Positions 15,995-25,733 of a DNA stretch of 64,000 nt are shown one piece after another. The stretch is taken from positions 219,047 to 283,046 of the forward strand of contig CAXNMF010000005.1 in assembly GCA_964203275.1 (NCBI GenBank), read 5' to 3'. Below the pieces are notes generated by a model, which saw only the letters and a program-made list of their open reading frames with translations, was not told where the DNA came from and ran no database searches. Source of the stretch: Ga0077527 sp945862135 (GTDB lineage: Bacteria > Pseudomonadota > Gammaproteobacteria > Burkholderiales > SG8-41). The first letter of the stretch is position 1; every line of letters begins with the position of its first letter. The position numbers and the translations under genes are program-made.

Positions 15995-16908
15995 TTACGG
16001 AAAAATCTGCGACATCACGGCCTGGCCGTAAGGGCCGTACGGATTCGCGAGCGTTTCCTTGAGTTCGAAATGGTCATATTCCTCTGCCACGACCAGCCGG
16101 GAGGATTTTCCGGAGTCCCGCAGAGCCTTGTCAAAGTCGATGGACTGCCGCTGGAACTCCGGTGTTTCCCGTGTGCCATACAGCAGCACGACCGGTGCGC
16201 CAATGCGTTCAAGGTGGCGCTGCGGGCTCAGCTTGAACTCAAGGTCGTCGTCGAATTTCACGTAAGAACTTCTGGAAGACAGCCTGACCGGGTGCAGGTC
16301 GAACATTCCGCTGCACAGGACGGCGCCGCGGATGACGTTGTCGGGCGAGGGCGGCGATCGTAGTCCTTCTGCCAGTCCGTGGTCAGCGCCACGGCGGCCA
16401 GGTGTGCGCCGGACGAATGGCCGACCAGGTAGATTCGACTCTGATCCGCGTCCAGTTTTCCGGCATTCCGGTAGACCCAGATCAGCGACCGGCGAACCTG
16501 GTCCGCCAGCGTCCTCAGGCTGTCCGCGGCATCCTGCACCCAGGAAAAATCGGGGACGATGAAGTGGGCGCCGGCCTTGACGAACATTTCCGCCGCGAAG
16601 GCATTCTGGCTGGCGAGCCCCCTTCTCCATGCACCACCGTGGATGAATACGATAATCGGGGCGTTGCGTTCCGCTGCCGGATAGACATCCAGGCCTTCGA
16701 TCGGGGCGTCGCCATAGGCATGTCTTTGCGGTGGTCCGATCCTGGCCCGGACTGCTGCGCTGGCGAGAGACATCCGCGTGCGTACATGTTCCGAATGCGG
16801 CGCATAGGCCGACTGGTTATAGACGGCATCCAGCCCGGCCTGATCATAGTGGAGGAATACCAGTTTGCCGGTGGACGGTTGAGGGGTGTGGGTATCGTTT
16901 GCAGTCAT
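15995..16908 (-). CDS. Alpha/beta hydrolase, kynurenine-formamidase-like (reading frame interrupted)
   Basis: About 304 codons from ATG 16908, MTANDTHTPQPS, with the oxyanion motif IVFIHGGAWRRG and the nucleophile elbow LVGHSSGAHLAA. Near 16352 the frame shifts; the second part continues with DNVIRGAVLCSGMFDLHPV, GAPVVLLYGTRETPEFQ and the catalytic histidine in EYDHFELKET. Both parts are well conserved, so a single-base sequence error is as likely as a mutation. The stop lies a few bases before the RBBP9-like gene, so they form one operon. BD-FAE/arylformamidase relatives hydrolyse amides or esters. Confidence 0.75.
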
Positions 16909-17013
16909 CGGAGGTCCGGAAGTTTCAGGTGGAAGCGGAATGCGAGGTTGCGGAACATTGGAATCAGTCGATTGTAAGCATGCAACAGGGTAAGCCTGCG
17001 TCCGGGTCCCGCT

Positions 17014-17100
17014 CAACCCGGCAGCGGAATGCAGGACGCGTCGATGGCGCCGACCTTCACATCGATCAGCGCGCCCTCCGGCCTGGTGAAGGGCGTGTTG
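17014..17100 (-). pseudogene. C-terminal fragment of a ChrR-like cupin gene
   Basis: The reverse strand reads EGALIDVKVGAIDASCIPLPG then stop, closely matching the end of the double-cupin protein at 9305-9982 (EGALIYVKVGAIDAPFMPLP). It is cut off at about 17100, where a hydrolase fragment is joined. Confidence 0.75.
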
Positions 17101-17254
17101 CGGCCCAGGCGTCATAGACCGGATGGTCCCAGTCCGCCTGCTGCACGCGGACGAAATCGGGGAAGGCCTGTTCCCAGTGGGTGTTCCAGTGATCCGGGCC
17201 GGAGCCGTTGAGGCCGGGGTGGATCAGGATGGAGAAGTTGTTGAGGGTTGGCAT
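17100..17254 (-). pseudogene. N-terminal fragment of an RBBP9/YdeN-like hydrolase
   Basis: The frame starts MPTLNNFSILIHPGLNGSGP and runs to YDAWAAT, about 85-90 percent identical to the first 47 residues of the intact gene at 15395-15973. It then enters the cupin fragment out of frame and ends at 17066. The nucleophile region is missing, so no activity is expected. It marks the left border of the lower-GC defence operon. Confidence 0.75.
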
Positions 17255-17326
17255 GGTGGGAAAGGTTGTTGCTAACGAGGAACCGTGATTTTCCCCAATC
17301 GTGTTTTTCCTAACCCGTTTATTTGC

Positions 17327-17539
17327 TTATCCAACGCGTGAATAAGGGTAGCCGTTGCGAATATATTGATTAAGAAATACTCCTTTGGAGGGAGCTTGCA
17401 TAAGTTGCTCGTATAGCGTGGCCCCAACATTAAAGTATTGATAAATTGTCCCGTTAATAAATTCAACCTCAAGCGTTTGGGCAGATTCGTCGTAGCCGAT
17501 TGCGGCAATATTGGAAGATGAGACTGGATCGCGGTTCAT
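17327..17539 (-). CDS. KTSC-domain protein, third gene of the SIR2-HerA operon
   Basis: A 70-residue protein that is almost entirely a KTSC domain (the domain also found at the C-terminus of some lysyl-tRNA synthetases): VSSSNIAAIGYD, TLEVEFINGTIYQYFNVG, SKGVFLNQYIRNGYPYSRVG. The biochemical role of stand-alone KTSC proteins is not established. The ATG overlaps the herA stop by 4 bp (ATGA), so it is translationally coupled to the defence genes. It could be a regulator, a nucleic-acid-binding accessory or a phage-sensing factor; this is inference from position only. Confidence 0.85.
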   Translation of the reverse strand: MNRDPVSSSNIAAIGYDESAQTLEVEFINGTIYQYFNVGATLYEQLMQAPSKGVFLNQYIRNGYPYSRVG

Positions 17540-19384
17540 TTTTTCTCCCCGTTTTTGTTTGGGCCATCTTCAACTTTTGCGCGCTTACCGGCGAATTGTT
17601 TGGCTACTGCAGTGGTGCGTTGAGCACGCCATGATGCTACAACCCGGTCGTATCCTTCAGCCACTCTACGCTGTGACCATGCTTCAGTTACTTTAGGGTC
17701 GGAGCTTTTCGGCACATGCTCTTCTGATGGAAACTTAATTCGGCAACGGACAGGCAGTCGTGCGGCCTCTCCAGCAATAATGGCTTCTCCGGTCCGCAAA
17801 ACGGGTAATAAATCCATCAATCCTGCAAGATTGTCGGGAAGGGCACCTTTTACTCTCGCCCTATCTGTGGGGTTTGATAGTCGAAGGGCGATGATTGTCC
17901 CGCATTGGGACAATACAGTTTCATCTACTTCTGCCGGTCTTTGAGAAACAACCATTGCTCCAATACCGTACTTTCGGCCTTCCTTGGCGATACGCTTAAC
18001 AACACTTGCAGCGATATCACCACTTTCAACACTCAAGTATCGATGCGCCTCTTCCATTACCACCAATAGTGGTCGTAGCACACCGCCTTCAGTTTTTTCG
18101 CGGCTCCAGAATAATGCCTCATAAACTATTCGCAGTATTGATCCAATGAGGCGAACTAAAACGGTGCTTAATACGCCGGATAGATCGGAGTATGGTCAAC
18201 TGTTTTTCATGGCCCAGCCATCCTTCAAGTAGCTTGTCTAAATCTGCGCTAACGATCCCATTTTGGTCGGGTTCCCAGGGGCCCGGGTGGAGAATGAAGT
18301 CATAGCGACGATCAAGCAGCCGAGAGCGCATGAGATTCAGTTGTCGCTTAATCCCTTTTGCTGCCGTGTTTAGGAATGGGCCCGCCGCCCCCATTGCATG
18401 AGGTGTGAATCTTGGGGGCGTTAAGGTTGCTGGATTTCCCGCAGCTTCCAGTGCGGGTTGGTCGCGCTGCGGCCCGGTGTAAGTGGTGGTCTCAAATTCG
18501 ATCAGGTCATACCAAAGTTTCTTTAGGCTAAATGGGACGGGGCTGTCGACAGTTAAGGATTGTGGATCCAATCCGGCGAGCCCACTAATGTGAAGTCGCG
18601 CCGCCTTCATTTCTTGTATCTTGTCTGTGAAGGCAATTTCTTGATTTTCGTTCAGATCGCCCGCTACGAAGTCCAGTAGTTCCTGTGATTCAAGTGCCCA
18701 ATACGGAACGAAAAGGGGCATCTCCCCAGGTTGGGGTGTGGCGCTGTAAACGCGAGCAATATCACTAAGTGCTGAGGTGTACTCGCCATGAATATCCAAA
18801 AGTAGAACGCGTGCGGCAGGTGAGCCTTTGGAGGTTTCGTCAGCGCTTACAATTGATCGCAAAAGACTGGCCACGGTTGTTGATTTACCGGACCCTGTTG
18901 ATCCTAATATTGCGGAATGCCGAGTTACCAGCGAGTCTAGGGAAAGTCTTACCCCAATATTTTCTGCGCTAGATAACGTCCCTAAAAGAATTTGATCGTC
19001 CCCACTGCCGCCATAAATTCGCCGTAGGTCCCGCTCAGTAACAATATGTACAGCATCATTAATATTGGGGTGCTGACTAAGACCGCGTTCAAATTTGCTG
19101 CCAATTGCTTCCCCTACGAGTTCCACCCGCATCCATCGCCCGGCATCAATTTGCTCGGAATCAAGATTTTGTGGGGCTGCGGTTGCGCCGACTTCGCAGA
19201 CGACACCATAAAGATCTTGATATCCCTGCGGAATTCGAACAAAGCTGCCAACTTGGCCGACTCGATAAGTGTGCCCGTTTATTATCGCGAGTCCAGACGC
19301 CAACGATTCTGCAAGCTTTACCCTGACCGAGGCGCCTGATACTGCATTTACGACCCCAAGGTATGTCGGGTCGAGGCCTGTCAT
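17536..19384 (-). CDS. herA: HerA-type ATPase of a SIR2-HerA defence system (one frameshift)
   Basis: About 615 codons from ATG 19384, MTGLDPTYLGVVNAVSG. An N-terminal HAS-barrel region is followed by Walker A GSTGSGKSTT (K167), the HerA hallmark LLLDIHGEY (194-202), a helical insertion, then LLVVMEEAHRYL (Walker B) and SQRPAEVDETVLSQC with IALRLSN. HerA proteins are hexameric DNA translocases; in SIR2-HerA systems the hexamer assembles with SIR2 for antiphage activity. The frame shifts near 18187 in a GG pair; removing one base restores TILDLSGVLSTVLVRLIGS. The start overlaps the sir2 stop by 4 bp. Confidence 0.88.
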
Positions 19385-20598
19385 TTGGCCACCTTCGTCT
19401 CTTCGGTAACACCCGCTTTCGGATCGGAATCGACTGACTCTGACTCGACGGACTTTGCTATATCTGATGCTTGGGCTAGTGCACAAAACCGCGAGAAATG
19501 CGCAAAATCGCCAAGTAGAAAATGATCCTCACCCCAAAAGCTTGCTCGAACATCCGCCCAATTCTTGGGGAGTTCCCCTAATCGCCATTGGCCCTGGATG
19601 CCGCTCACAACGGCGCCATCCGATGCGTAAACGCTTAAATTAGGTCGGTCATGGGCTAACCGGCAAGCGTGTTGCTCTTGAGACAATGTCCCGTACTGAA
19701 ATGCGATTACTGCTGTATTTGCGTTCATGGCGAGTGCCTCATCCAGGACAGCACAAATGTGTGCGTCCCTGAATGAAAAGCCCGTCGCTAATAGCAAGGT
19801 GTCTGGTGTTAGGAGGAAGCGCTTTAGCCTTTCAAATAACGCAGAGTAAGGTTGTTTTTGAGTTAAGTCGTATTTGAGGTGGTCGGGGTAAACGAGTTGA
19901 GTCGCTTGTTTTCCGCGACCGCGGACCAAAGCGCCATTCTCTATTGCCCAACCTATAGATCCGTGCAATTTCCACAAGCGAGACCACCGCGGAGGAAGGT
20001 CGTCACCTGCAACAGTTACAGGATCAAAAAACGGGGCGGAACCGCCGGAGAAACCATCGAAATATGGCGCGCGAGCTTTTTCAAATGCTTGTTCAAAGAG
20101 TAAATCGTAGTTTGTAGTAAAAATTTCGACTGCGTTGGTTCGCAAAGTACCGCTTATCCATGCCACAAGTTCGGTGTACGCGTTGCGATCAATTGGTAAA
20201 TCCGCGCCTACAACTTTTCCAATTGCCTCGCACAGTGATGTCCCGAGCTTCTCGTATGCGGCGCTATCAAGTCCATTAACTTCTGAGCCTCCAATTGCTG
20301 CATTAAGCAGGCGAATACGAGAGAGAACGGCTTCTATATTCGCCCCCTTACCAAGGTCGCTTTGTATTTTCTTTGCGGCTGCTAATTGACTATCTTTCAG
20401 GGAGTTAATTGCGATATTCGTCAGATCATCGATGCCAGGAATGATTGGTTTTCCGGACGAACTGACGCGATTCTTTCCATCGACTTTAATCGCGAGTGGG
20501 GCGCCCGCGCCGACAAGTAGACCAATCTTTTTCGACCCTGAGAAAGTACGCTGTCGTAAATCGGCTGCAAATCGATCCGGATTATGAAAGGTGTCCAT
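19381..20598 (-). CDS. SIR2-like NAD-hydrolysing effector of a SIR2-HerA defence system
   Basis: A 405-residue protein with a SIR2-family core: LLVGAGAP (GAGA at 30-33) for NAD binding, FTTNYDLLFEQ (N163) and LWKLHGSIGW (H212), then LATGFSFRDAHI. The Asn and His are the residues expected for NADase activity. It is the first gene of a three-gene operon sir2-herA-KTSC with 4-bp overlaps. By analogy with described SIR2-HerA (Nezha) systems, phage infection triggers NAD loss or DNA cleavage. Base composition is clearly lower in GC than the flanks, which suggests an acquired island. Confidence 0.88.
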   Translation of the reverse strand: MDTFHNPDRFAADLRQRTFSGSKKIGLLVGAGAPLAIKVDGKNRVSSSGKPIIPGIDDLTNIAINSLKDSQLAAAKKIQSDLGKGANIEAVLSRIRLLNAAIGGSEVNGLDSAAYEKLGTSLCEAIGKVVGADLPIDRNAYTELVAWISGTLRTNAVEIFTTNYDLLFEQAFEKARAPYFDGFSGGSAPFFDPVTVAGDDLPPRWSRLWKLHGSIGWAIENGALVRGRGKQATQLVYPDHLKYDLTQKQPYSALFERLKRFLLTPDTLLLATGFSFRDAHICAVLDEALAMNANTAVIAFQYGTLSQEQHACRLAHDRPNLSVYASDGAVVSGIQGQWRLGELPKNWADVRASFWGEDHFLLGDFAHFSRFCALAQASDIAKSVESESVDSDPKAGVTEETKVAK

Positions 20599-20788
20599 TT
20601 TTTTCCAGTAGTAAAAACAGCACTGATCTGATTCAGCATCCTAAAGGGGCGTAACTAATTTGCTTAAACCCCGTTTTGTATTCAAAGCTTATTAAAGAAT
20701 TCCCCGCATTTTTTTATAGCAGCGATGGTGTTCTCGCGGCTTGACGTCATACTTTCCCTATCGACTTCGAGCGTTGATCTTGCTTTAG

Positions 20789-22118
20789 CTAATCGCAGCG
20801 CTTTGATTCATCGACCTGCAGCCCCAACCCCTTCCTCCCAAACACCATATATTCCGCACTGATCACCTCGCGGAACTCTTTCTCCGTCAGCGGCAGTTTG
20901 TCCTTCGCCTGTTCCTCGTAAATCCGCTGCGCTTCGCTGTAGGGGATTTCGTGGATCTTCAGGCCCTTGCCGCGGCCAAAGTCCGTCAGCTTGCTCGCGA
21001 AATGGTGGCCGGTGCGGAAGGGCACTTCGGCTTTCTGTAGCAGGGCGTCGGCGATTTCGGTGGTGGTGGAGTAATCGGCGTTCACTTCTTCCAGCGCGCG
21101 CGCCTTGTTGACGACCACCGCATCGACCACGCTGCCGAAGAGTTTGAACACGGTCAGCGCGCGGGCATAGGGCACCGGGTCATACATGCGGTAATCGAAC
21201 ATGCCGGTGCGGTTGTTGTGCGACACCCAGGTCATGGTCTGCATTTCACTCAGCAGGATGCTCGACTGCGCGCGCAGCTGTTCGAGGGCGGCGGGGTTGC
21301 GCTTCTGCGGCATGATGCTGCTGGTGCCGGTGAGTTCGCCGCTGCCGAGCATGAACCACGGTGTGGGTTCGGCGTACTGGGTGTGCAGGTCCTGCGCGAA
21401 CATGCCGGTCTGCACTGCGGTCATCGCGTAGGCATTGGCGACGTCGAGCGCGCTGTCGATGGGTGCCAAGTGGTTGGCGTCGTAGGCGTTTTCGACAAGC
21501 CCTTCAAAACCCAGCAGTTCCGCCAGGCGGTGCCGGTCGAGGGGGAAGCTGGAGGTCGCCAGCGCTGCCGTGCCCAGCGGGCATTTGTTGACCCTTTTGT
21601 ACGCTTCCTGCAGCCGCTCGGTCGCGCGCGCGAGGGCGGATTCAAAGGCCAGCAGGTAATGCGCAAACGTCGTCGGCTGCGCCTGCACACCGTGGGTGTA
21701 GGCGGGGATGATGGTTTCGATGTGTTCTTCCGCGCGCTTGAGCAGTTTCTCGCGGTCGGCGATCAGCGCGCCGATGGTGTGCAGCAGGCCGTCGCGCAGA
21801 TTCATCCGCGCAATGGTCGAGGCCAGGTCCTGCCGGCTGCGGCCGGTGTGCAGGCGCGAGGCTTCCTGTCCGGCGACGGCGATCAGGCGGGGTTCGTAAT
21901 CGAGGTAATCGGCGGCGGTGCTTCGTCACGCCGGTCTTTTCGTTCTCGATGACCTGCGCGATGCCCTTGGCGATGCGCTTCGCCACGTCCTTCGGCACGA
22001 TGCCGGTCTCGGCGAGCATGACGATCGAGGCCTTGTTGATTTCATCCAGCCATTCGACCGAACGGCCGCCGCCGCGGAAGGTGGCGTTGATGTCGAGGGT
22101 GTGGCCGGAGTCGCTCAA
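20789..22118 (-). CDS. Argininosuccinate lyase-like protein (one frameshift)
   Basis: About 443 codons from a TTG start at 22118 that follows AAGGA by 7 bp. Visible are HTGRSRQD in the active-site region and the superfamily signature GTSSIMPQKRNPAALEQ. The fumarase/aspartase superfamily eliminates fumarate from its substrate; the overall form resembles ArgH, but it stands alone in an accessory region, so a paralogue with another substrate is possible. The frame shifts near 21921: one part ends EKTGVTKH, the next resumes TAADYLDYEPRLIA. One extra C would explain it. Confidence 0.8.
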
Positions 22119-22301
22119 GACGGAATCCTTAAAATATTGAATTAATTCAATAACTTATTATTATATGGCCGGGTCAGTGAGTACTCACCCGACAGCTGGA
22201 TTGTTACCCATATTCAGGCTGAATGGCGCATCGCTTCACCGGTCTCAGTAGGCTGGATGGCTCATGGGGAATGGCTGGAACGGTCACAAAGGCCGGTTAA
22301 A

Positions 22302-22318
22302 TTGGCACTCGCGATGGT
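22302..22318 (+). promoter_or_regulatory. Candidate sigma-54 promoter for the PEP-CTERM gene
   Basis: TTGGCACTCGCGATGGT matches the -24 element TTGGCAC in full and has TGG where TGC is expected at -12, with correct spacing. PEP-CTERM genes are often controlled by RpoN with the PrsK/PrsR pair in exosortase-containing bacteria. It is about 175 bp upstream of the start codon. Confidence 0.45.
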
Positions 22319-22357
22319 TTGTCCATTGTCCCCCAAGGGTGTCCGGGCTTAGTAGCA

Positions 22358-22379
22358 ACCTCCTGCAAAATCAGGAGGT
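22358..22379 (+). other. Hairpin in the PEP-CTERM gene leader
   Basis: ACCTCCTG (22358-22365) and CAGGAGGT (22372-22379) form a perfect 8-bp stem with a 6-nt loop. It lies between the candidate promoter and the gene, 113 bp upstream of the ATG. The rest of 22119-22491 shows no gene; its left end is AT-rich (about 22130-22165). Confidence 0.45.
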
Positions 22380-22491
22380 GAGACCCATGTGATTGGCTCG
22401 GTGCTGCGGTTAGTATCACGATCAGAATCGGTTTGATTCATGAAGGTTCCTGGGGTTTTAAGTTCACGCAGTCTGATTAAAGGTGGCACAG

Positions 22492-23232
22492 ATGAAACAA
22501 TTTGACCGGATGGCAAAAGTAACCCAAAAGCTGGCTGTCGCCGCAGTGATGTTTGGCGCCGCAACGGCAGCCCACGCGCTGACGGTCACTGTGACCAACG
22601 ATACGTTCAGTGCCCAAGCGGGTGCATTTACGGTTGATTTCGGCGTTTCGCCGGTCAACAACACGGCCCCGGTGGCCGGTAACGCTGCGCCTGGCGACGT
22701 GCTGGTCAGCGGCATCGGCGGCGGCATCAACTACAGCTACACCGATGGCGCGCTGTTCAACTTCGATCCGTCGTCGAGCCTGCCGAATGGCGTCTCGGCG
22801 CGTCCGGTCGGATCGACCGGCAACTTCTGGTCGATCGGCGTCACCCCTAATACCCAGGACGGCCCCGGTGTTGTGAATCTGGGCGCTGGTGTTTCCTACT
22901 ACGGCTTCCTGTGGGGATCGCCCGATGTGAACGGCTGGAACACCGTGAGCTTTTACAACGGCAACACGCTGCTGGGCTCTTACGGTGGTATCTCGGTCCT
23001 GAATCCGCCGAATGGCAACCAGAACTATGCTCGCTACTTCAACGTGTTTGCCGGTCCCGGTGAAGTCATCACCAAAGTCAGCTTCGCGGCGAACACCAAC
23101 GCTTTCGAAACCGACAACCACGCCTTCATCTCAGCTGTTCCCGAACCCGAGATTTACGCGATGATGGCCGCCGGTCTTGGCCTGATGGGTTTTGTTGCAC
23201 GCCGTCGCCAGCGTAACGTTGCTGCCGCGTAA
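22492..23232 (+). CDS. PEP-CTERM sorting-domain surface protein
   Basis: A 246-residue exported protein. The signal peptide ends AAHALT; the body is rich in Gly, Asn, Ser and aromatic residues; the C-terminus is the sorting signal AVPEPEIYAMMAAGLGLMGF followed by the basic tail VARRRQR. Exosortase (EpsH/XrtA type) would cut at the PEP motif and the product would go to the cell surface or matrix. ATG 22492 follows AGGTGG; a GTG at 22483 is also in frame. A strong terminator follows. Confidence 0.92.
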   Translation: MKQFDRMAKVTQKLAVAAVMFGAATAAHALTVTVTNDTFSAQAGAFTVDFGVSPVNNTAPVAGNAAPGDVLVSGIGGGINYSYTDGALFNFDPSSSLPNGVSARPVGSTGNFWSIGVTPNTQDGPGVVNLGAGVSYYGFLWGSPDVNGWNTVSFYNGNTLLGSYGGISVLNPPNGNQNYARYFNVFAGPGEVITKVSFAANTNAFETDNHAFISAVPEPEIYAMMAAGLGLMGFVARRRQRNVAAA

Positions 23233-23250
23233 GCGTTCAGCTGCTGAATG

Positions 23251-23285
23251 AACAAACCCCGCTGCGGCGGGGTTTTGTTTTTGGG
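23251..23285 (+). terminator. Intrinsic terminator after the PEP-CTERM gene
   Basis: AACAAACCCCGC and GCGGGGTTTTGTT form a long GC-rich stem with a TGCG loop, followed by a T-rich run. Confidence 0.85.
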
Positions 23286-23369
23286 GCAAGAGATTCGTGC
23301 GGGTTGTTGCGATTCAGCGGCTTGCGGTTCTGCATGAATCAATGCTGGCGATCACCCGCGCACGGCAAA

Positions 23370-23714
23370 TCACCCGCGGAAGTCGTTGCAGTCGGTGCGG
23401 TAAACGCTGAGCAGGTCTTTTTCAATGCCGAGTCGCTGTTCGGCGTCGGCATGCAGATGCACGCAGATGCAGTTGGCGCCGAGTTTGAGGTAACGCTCGG
23501 GCAGTTCATGTGCATTGAAGGCCTGCGCGAGGTCTTCGGTCTGGCCGATGTAAATGGCGTTGTGGCGCGGGCGCAGTTGTTTGGCGCGGTCCGCCGTGCG
23601 TTGGGTGATGAAATACACGCCGCCGATCGCTTTGAACTGGGTGTCGAGCGACCAGATGTGAAAGGGGTATTGCGAGCCGGACTTGCCGGTGAATGTGATC
23701 GCGCCTTTTCTCAT
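23370..23714 (-). CDS. Small GIY-YIG-like hypothetical protein
   Basis: A 114-residue protein starting MRKGAITFTGKSGSQYPFHI. The pair GGVYFITQRT and AIYIGQTEDL resembles the GVY...YIG core of the GIY-YIG nuclease fold, followed by a glutamate-containing helix (EKDLLSVYRTDCN). Whether it is catalytically active is unclear because the usual arginine in the following helix is not obvious. It is the last of three same-strand genes, 31 bp after the previous one. Confidence 0.6.
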   Translation of the reverse strand: MRKGAITFTGKSGSQYPFHIWSLDTQFKAIGGVYFITQRTADRAKQLRPRHNAIYIGQTEDLAQAFNAHELPERYLKLGANCICVHLHADAEQRLGIEKDLLSVYRTDCNDFRG

Positions 23715-23745
23715 GGAATTCTTTCGTGTGGGTCGTGATGCGGGT

Positions 23746-24123
23746 TCAGCCGCCGATGTCGCGCTGGGCGGTGTCGGCTTCATTGGCGGCGCGTTCCCAT
23801 TCGGCGGCGGGTACTGTGCCGGCTTCATGGGTATCCATCAGCGCAACGAGCAGGGCCAGGTGTTCGCGATCAAAGGCGGCCACTTCGGCGCTGCGGAAGG
23901 TGACCTCCCGTCCGATGCAGGCGGCGAGGATGCGTGTGAGCAAGCGCGCCTGGGACATGGCCGGGTTGCGGCGGATGGCGGCGAGCACGGCCTCGATTGG
24001 ATTGGCGGGTGCAACGGACGTGATGAAACGCGCGACATGGCGCAGTTCATTCTGGAACGTCGCAAAGGTCAGCCCTTCGATGGCGTTGTACGGGTTTGAG
24101 GTGACGCCGATGGATGCGCTCAT
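23746..24123 (-). CDS. Hypothetical protein, 125 residues
   Basis: I do not recognise this protein. It begins MSASIGVTSNPYNAIEGLTF, has no signal peptide or membrane segment, and is mostly helical and Ala-rich. It starts 6 bp after the upstream membrane protein gene, so the two are surely co-transcribed. Confidence 0.6.
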   Translation of the reverse strand: MSASIGVTSNPYNAIEGLTFATFQNELRHVARFITSVAPANPIEAVLAAIRRNPAMSQARLLTRILAACIGREVTFRSAEVAAFDREHLALLVALMDTHEAGTVPAAEWERAANEADTAQRDIGG

Positions 24124-24129
24124 GGACGG

Positions 24130-24402
24130 TCAGATGTCGAAGCGGCGCGACAATTCGCTGGTCAGGAACAGCACCGCGGCGGCGGTGGCCATGGCGACGA
24201 CCAGCGCGAAGGGACTGAAACCGATGATGGGTTCGGTGGTGGTGGCGGTGAGCATCGGTGCGACCGAGTTGCCGCCCATGAATCCGCCAACTGCGCAGAT
24301 CAATGCCGCTGGAATGATGCCGCGGTTGCGGTTGAGGTCGTAGAAGTGAAAGCCCGCCCAGCCGATGGCGCCACCGGCGGCCAACCAGATCATGATGTTC
24401 AT
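24130..24402 (-). CDS. Small three-helix membrane protein, GlsB/YeaQ-like
   Basis: A 90-residue protein, MNIMIWLAAGGAIGWAGF, with three hydrophobic segments and glycine-rich turns (ICAVGGFMGGN). The architecture resembles the GlsB/YeaQ/YmgE transglycosylase-associated family, but the match is by pattern only. It is first in a three-gene operon with two hypothetical genes. Confidence 0.6.
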   Translation of the reverse strand: MNIMIWLAAGGAIGWAGFHFYDLNRNRGIIPAALICAVGGFMGGNSVAPMLTATTTEPIIGFSPFALVVAMATAAAVLFLTSELSRRFDI

Positions 24403-24693
24403 GGTGTGCTCCAAAAAAGAAACGCGCGCCGGTAATGAGAGGGGATTTTCCCGTGCAGAATGCACGCCGACGATGGAGCGGCAGAGCGGTCCAGTATGGG
24501 GCTCGCATGGGTATTTGTCCGATGTGTTTCGGCGAGGGCGGCGGTGTCTCGGAGATAATCCGGAAACATCAACGTAAACATGCAGTTAGCAATAATTTCC
24601 GGGCTGCACTGCATGTGGACGCTGCGCCTTGCTTCGCGCGCAGGCAGGCCGCTAGACTGCATTCATACAAAAATAGCGTCGGGAGGAGGGATC

Positions 24694-25663
24694 ATGCTGC
24701 GCGTCTGTCTGCTGCTGGTGGCCTTGTTTCTGCAGTGTTCTGCGTTGACGGTTTCGGCGCAGACCTACCCCGCGCGGCCGGTGCGCGTGATCGTCGGGTT
24801 TGCACCCGGCGGCGGTACCGACATTCTGGCCCGTGCATTGTCACAGCAGCTCACCGAATCGCTGGGCCAGTCATTCACGGTGGACAACCGCACCGGCGCG
24901 GGCGGCATGATTGCGGCAGAGACTCGGTGCACGCGCGGCGCCCGATGGCTACACGCTGCTGGTCGGCAGCCTCGCGGCGTTTGCGATCAATCCCAATCTG
25001 ATGAGCAAGATCGCGTACGACCCGATCAAAAGTTTTGCGCCGGTAGGCATGTTTGCAGCCTTGTCGTATGCGGTGGATGTGCATCCTTCGTTGCCGGTGC
25101 GCTCGATCAAGGGGTTGATCGCGCTGGCGCGCAGCAAGCCGGGGCAGCTCAACTTCGGCACGGCGGGGCAGGGTTCATCAACGCAGTTGGCGATTGAACA
25201 GTTCATGCTCGCCGCGAACGTCAAAATGACCCATGTGCCGTACAAGGGCAACACGCCGGCGATGACCGCGCTGATGAGCGGCGAAGTGGCGTTGGTGTTT
25301 GATCCGGTGCTGAGTTCATTGCCGTTATCGAAATCCGGCCGCGTGCGCGTGCTGGCGGTGACCACTGCCAAACGTTCCGCACTGCTGCCCGATGTGCCGA
25401 CGGTGGATGAGGCCGGACTCAAGGGTTATTCCGCGGGCAACTGGTTCGGCATCTTTGCACCGGCGGGAACACCGGCTGCGGTGGTGGAGCGCCTGAACGG
25501 CGCCATCAACGCCGCGATGACCAGCCCGCAGATGAAAGACCGTCTGTTGAGCCAGGGCGCCGATCCCTTGTCCGGTACGCCCCAGCAACTTGCCGATCTG
25601 GTGCGCAGCGAACTCGACAAATACGGCAAGATCATCAAGTCCGCAGGGATCAAGGTCCAGTAA
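24694..25663 (+). CDS. Bug/TctC-family binding protein (one frameshift)
   Basis: About 322 codons. GGGAGGAGGG precedes ATG 24694; the signal peptide ends TVSAQ, then TYPARPVRVIVGFAPGGGTD. Near 24922 the frame shifts by one base: GGMIAAET is followed, in the next frame, by GARAAPDGYTLLVGS and the rest of a normal Bug protein to SAGIKVQ. The total length is one base over a multiple of three. The gene heads a group with a sulfatase and another Bug gene. Confidence 0.85.
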
Positions 25664-25733
25664 AGCCAGTGCGTGCCGCGCTGGCGGTTAGATTCAGCGA
25701 TATCTCTCGATATCTCTTTTAACGAGGAGTTTC

